A stretch of 64,000 nucleotides of DNA from CAIWHR01 sp963726765 (GTDB taxonomy: Bacteria; Pseudomonadota; Gammaproteobacteria; Burkholderiales; Casimicrobiaceae), in assembly GCA_963726765.1 (NCBI GenBank), contig CAVSDH010000001.1:44876-108875 (forward strand), written 5' to 3'. Below the pieces are notes generated by a model that did no database searches, was not told the origin of the DNA, and was given only the letters and a program-made list of their open reading frames with translations. The translations under genes were made by a program, and so were the position numbers. Below are positions 63,214 through 64,000 of this stretch, one piece after another (position 1 is the first letter of the stretch; each line of letters opens with the position of its first letter).

Positions 63214-64000
63214 CCCTTACAAGCCAGATAGTTAACCCCTGCGTAAACTTGTACGACCACGCAGTCCGAAAGCATTGTGGATCTCAGCGGAGGAAATCCG
63301 GTTGCCAGTTCGGCAACTTTATGCAAGTCGCTTATAACTGCTAATTGAGAGCCCGAATTCGCGAATGGCCCGCCTCTCGCCATTTCGTCCATCAGACTAC
63401 CGGTTCCACCACTTGCAACATCCGCTACGGTCGCCCTTTGGTGGTCTAGAAGATAGGACGCAATGTTAGGTGCTAGCACGGCGCCATAAACAACTGCCGG
63501 CCAGCCAACAATCATGGTGCCAATTCCCGCAGCCATAAGATTGACCATCGCCTTATCGATTGCGGCCTGCGTCGCGGGATCGGCGCCTTGGATATTCTGC
63601 CAAAACCTCTGAAGCTTACAAAGTTTCGAATCGTATTCAGCGGCTTCCGAGGCGGAAGTTGGGCATTGTTGCGAGTTTGCCGTCGAAGCGCCCGCCAAAA
63701 ATGAGGCTGCTTGCGCGCTCATTTGGGCCGGTAGCTGCCCCTGAAGGACAAGATTGGCAACGACCGCTTGGGAGAGCTGGTCAGTGTTACGCAGCATTTG
63801 CGCATCGAACGTCATCACGGCACCGTTGATGAGCGTGACGTCTACTGTCATTGTGGGATTCTGAGTTATGGTCGAGACGGCAGTTGCAAGCACCGCTGTG
63901 TCGATATCGTAGCCGCGCATGGCAGCGGCCACATCGGAAATGAGGGGGTCACCGCTCGCGGCGGCTTGAACGGTCGCGGAAACGTTGAGCGCGGCCTGCA
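63210..64000 (-). CDS. Hypothetical protein, 5' end outside window
   Basis: The frame is open from the window edge to the stop at 63210 (about 263 codons). The text is Ala-rich and helical (QAALNVSATVQAAASGDPLI, AAIDKAMVNLMAAGIGTMIV) with a few Cys (CPTSASEAAEYDSKLCKL) and a hydrophobic stretch near GTMIVGWPAVVYGAVLAPNI. I recognise no family. It may be fused in nature with the following TSP1-like ORF. It is probably exported like its neighbours, but the signal region is not in view. Confidence 0.5.
   Translation of the reverse strand, partial: QAALNVSATVQAAASGDPLISDVAAAMRGYDIDTAVLATAVSTITQNPTMTVDVTLINGAVMTFDAQMLRNTDQLSQAVVANLVLQGQLPAQMSAQAASFLAGASTANSQQCPTSASEAAEYDSKLCKLQRFWQNIQGADPATQAAIDKAMVNLMAAGIGTMIVGWPAVVYGAVLAPNIASYLLDHQRATVADVASGGTGSLMDEMARGGPFANSGSQLAVISDLHKVAELATGFPPLRSTMLSDCVVVQVYAGVNYLACKG

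Larger units (their letters stand above)
58755..64000. other. AT-richer segment of secreted-protein genes downstream of ssrA (possible island)
   Basis: From just after the ssrA terminator to the window end the base composition is visibly less GC-rich and codon choice is more relaxed than in the preceding 58 kb. All genes are on the minus strand and encode exported, low-complexity or repeat proteins. No integrase and no second copy of the ssrA 3' end is visible inside the window, so insertion at ssrA is only suggested. Confidence 0.45.

Noticed and set aside
1..64000. CRISPR arrays, insertion sequences, prophage genes, rRNA or tRNA genes
   Set aside because: I looked for short regular repeats, transposase or integrase motifs, and cloverleaf patterns on both strands and saw none apart from the tmRNA.

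Overview
This 64 kb window is a high-GC chromosomal segment that reads as a betaproteobacterium. The evidence is the gene order exbB-exbD-lpxK-trm112-kdsB-adk, a one-piece tmRNA whose tag reads ANDETYALAA (a tag of neisserial type), a GlrK-QseG-GlrR-type sensor operon, and Gram-negative envelope genes (LpxK, KdsB, ExbBD, GltS). I cannot name the genus.

Layout. 0-9.3 kb: the end of a large NAD-glutamate dehydrogenase, a DUF4337 membrane protein, folA, and the glrK / lipoprotein / glrR operon. 9.3-10.1 kb: no conventional gene, but two TGTC-N10-GACA sites, a well-spaced sigma-54 promoter, a short structured transcript and a terminator, which look like a GlrR-controlled small RNA or small-protein unit. 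10.1-24.7 kb: thyA, an ArsR regulator with a perfect operator followed by an LplT-PlsC fusion, a DUF2339/DUF3999 pair, aroC, xseA, glnS, htpX and a GST. 24.7-33.6 kb: a three-gene gtrA/gtrB/ArnT-like cassette, a SWIB protein with a histone-H1-like tail, gltS, a periplasmic binding protein, pdxH, an MFS transporter and msrA. 33.7-44.5 kb: DUF47-Pit phosphate uptake, YihY, the ExbBD/LpxK/KdsB/Adk block, then a PPi-dependent phosphofructokinase next to a membrane pyrophosphatase that carries a C-terminal OmpA-like domain. 44.5-58.8 kb: ggt, a type II NADH dehydrogenase, an RlmK-type methyltransferase, an M13 peptidase, MarC, YceI, an unknown membrane protein, an MBL hydrolase, mfd, a DUF465 protein and ssrA. 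58.8-64 kb: a visibly AT-richer stretch of secreted proteins just downstream of ssrA, two of which share a repeated WW...ESGWG module.

Genes working together: GlrK/QseG/GlrR with the adjacent sigma-54 unit; DUF47 with Pit; ExbB with ExbD; GtrA, GtrB and the GT39 enzyme; and adk, pfp and hppA, which together suggest pyrophosphate-linked energy metabolism.

Caution on quality: about twenty genes or gene segments are broken by single-base shifts, including essential single-copy genes such as glnS and kdsB. Nearly every break is repaired by removing one base, so I read them as insertion-type consensus errors and annotate the genes as whole units with the break positions noted.
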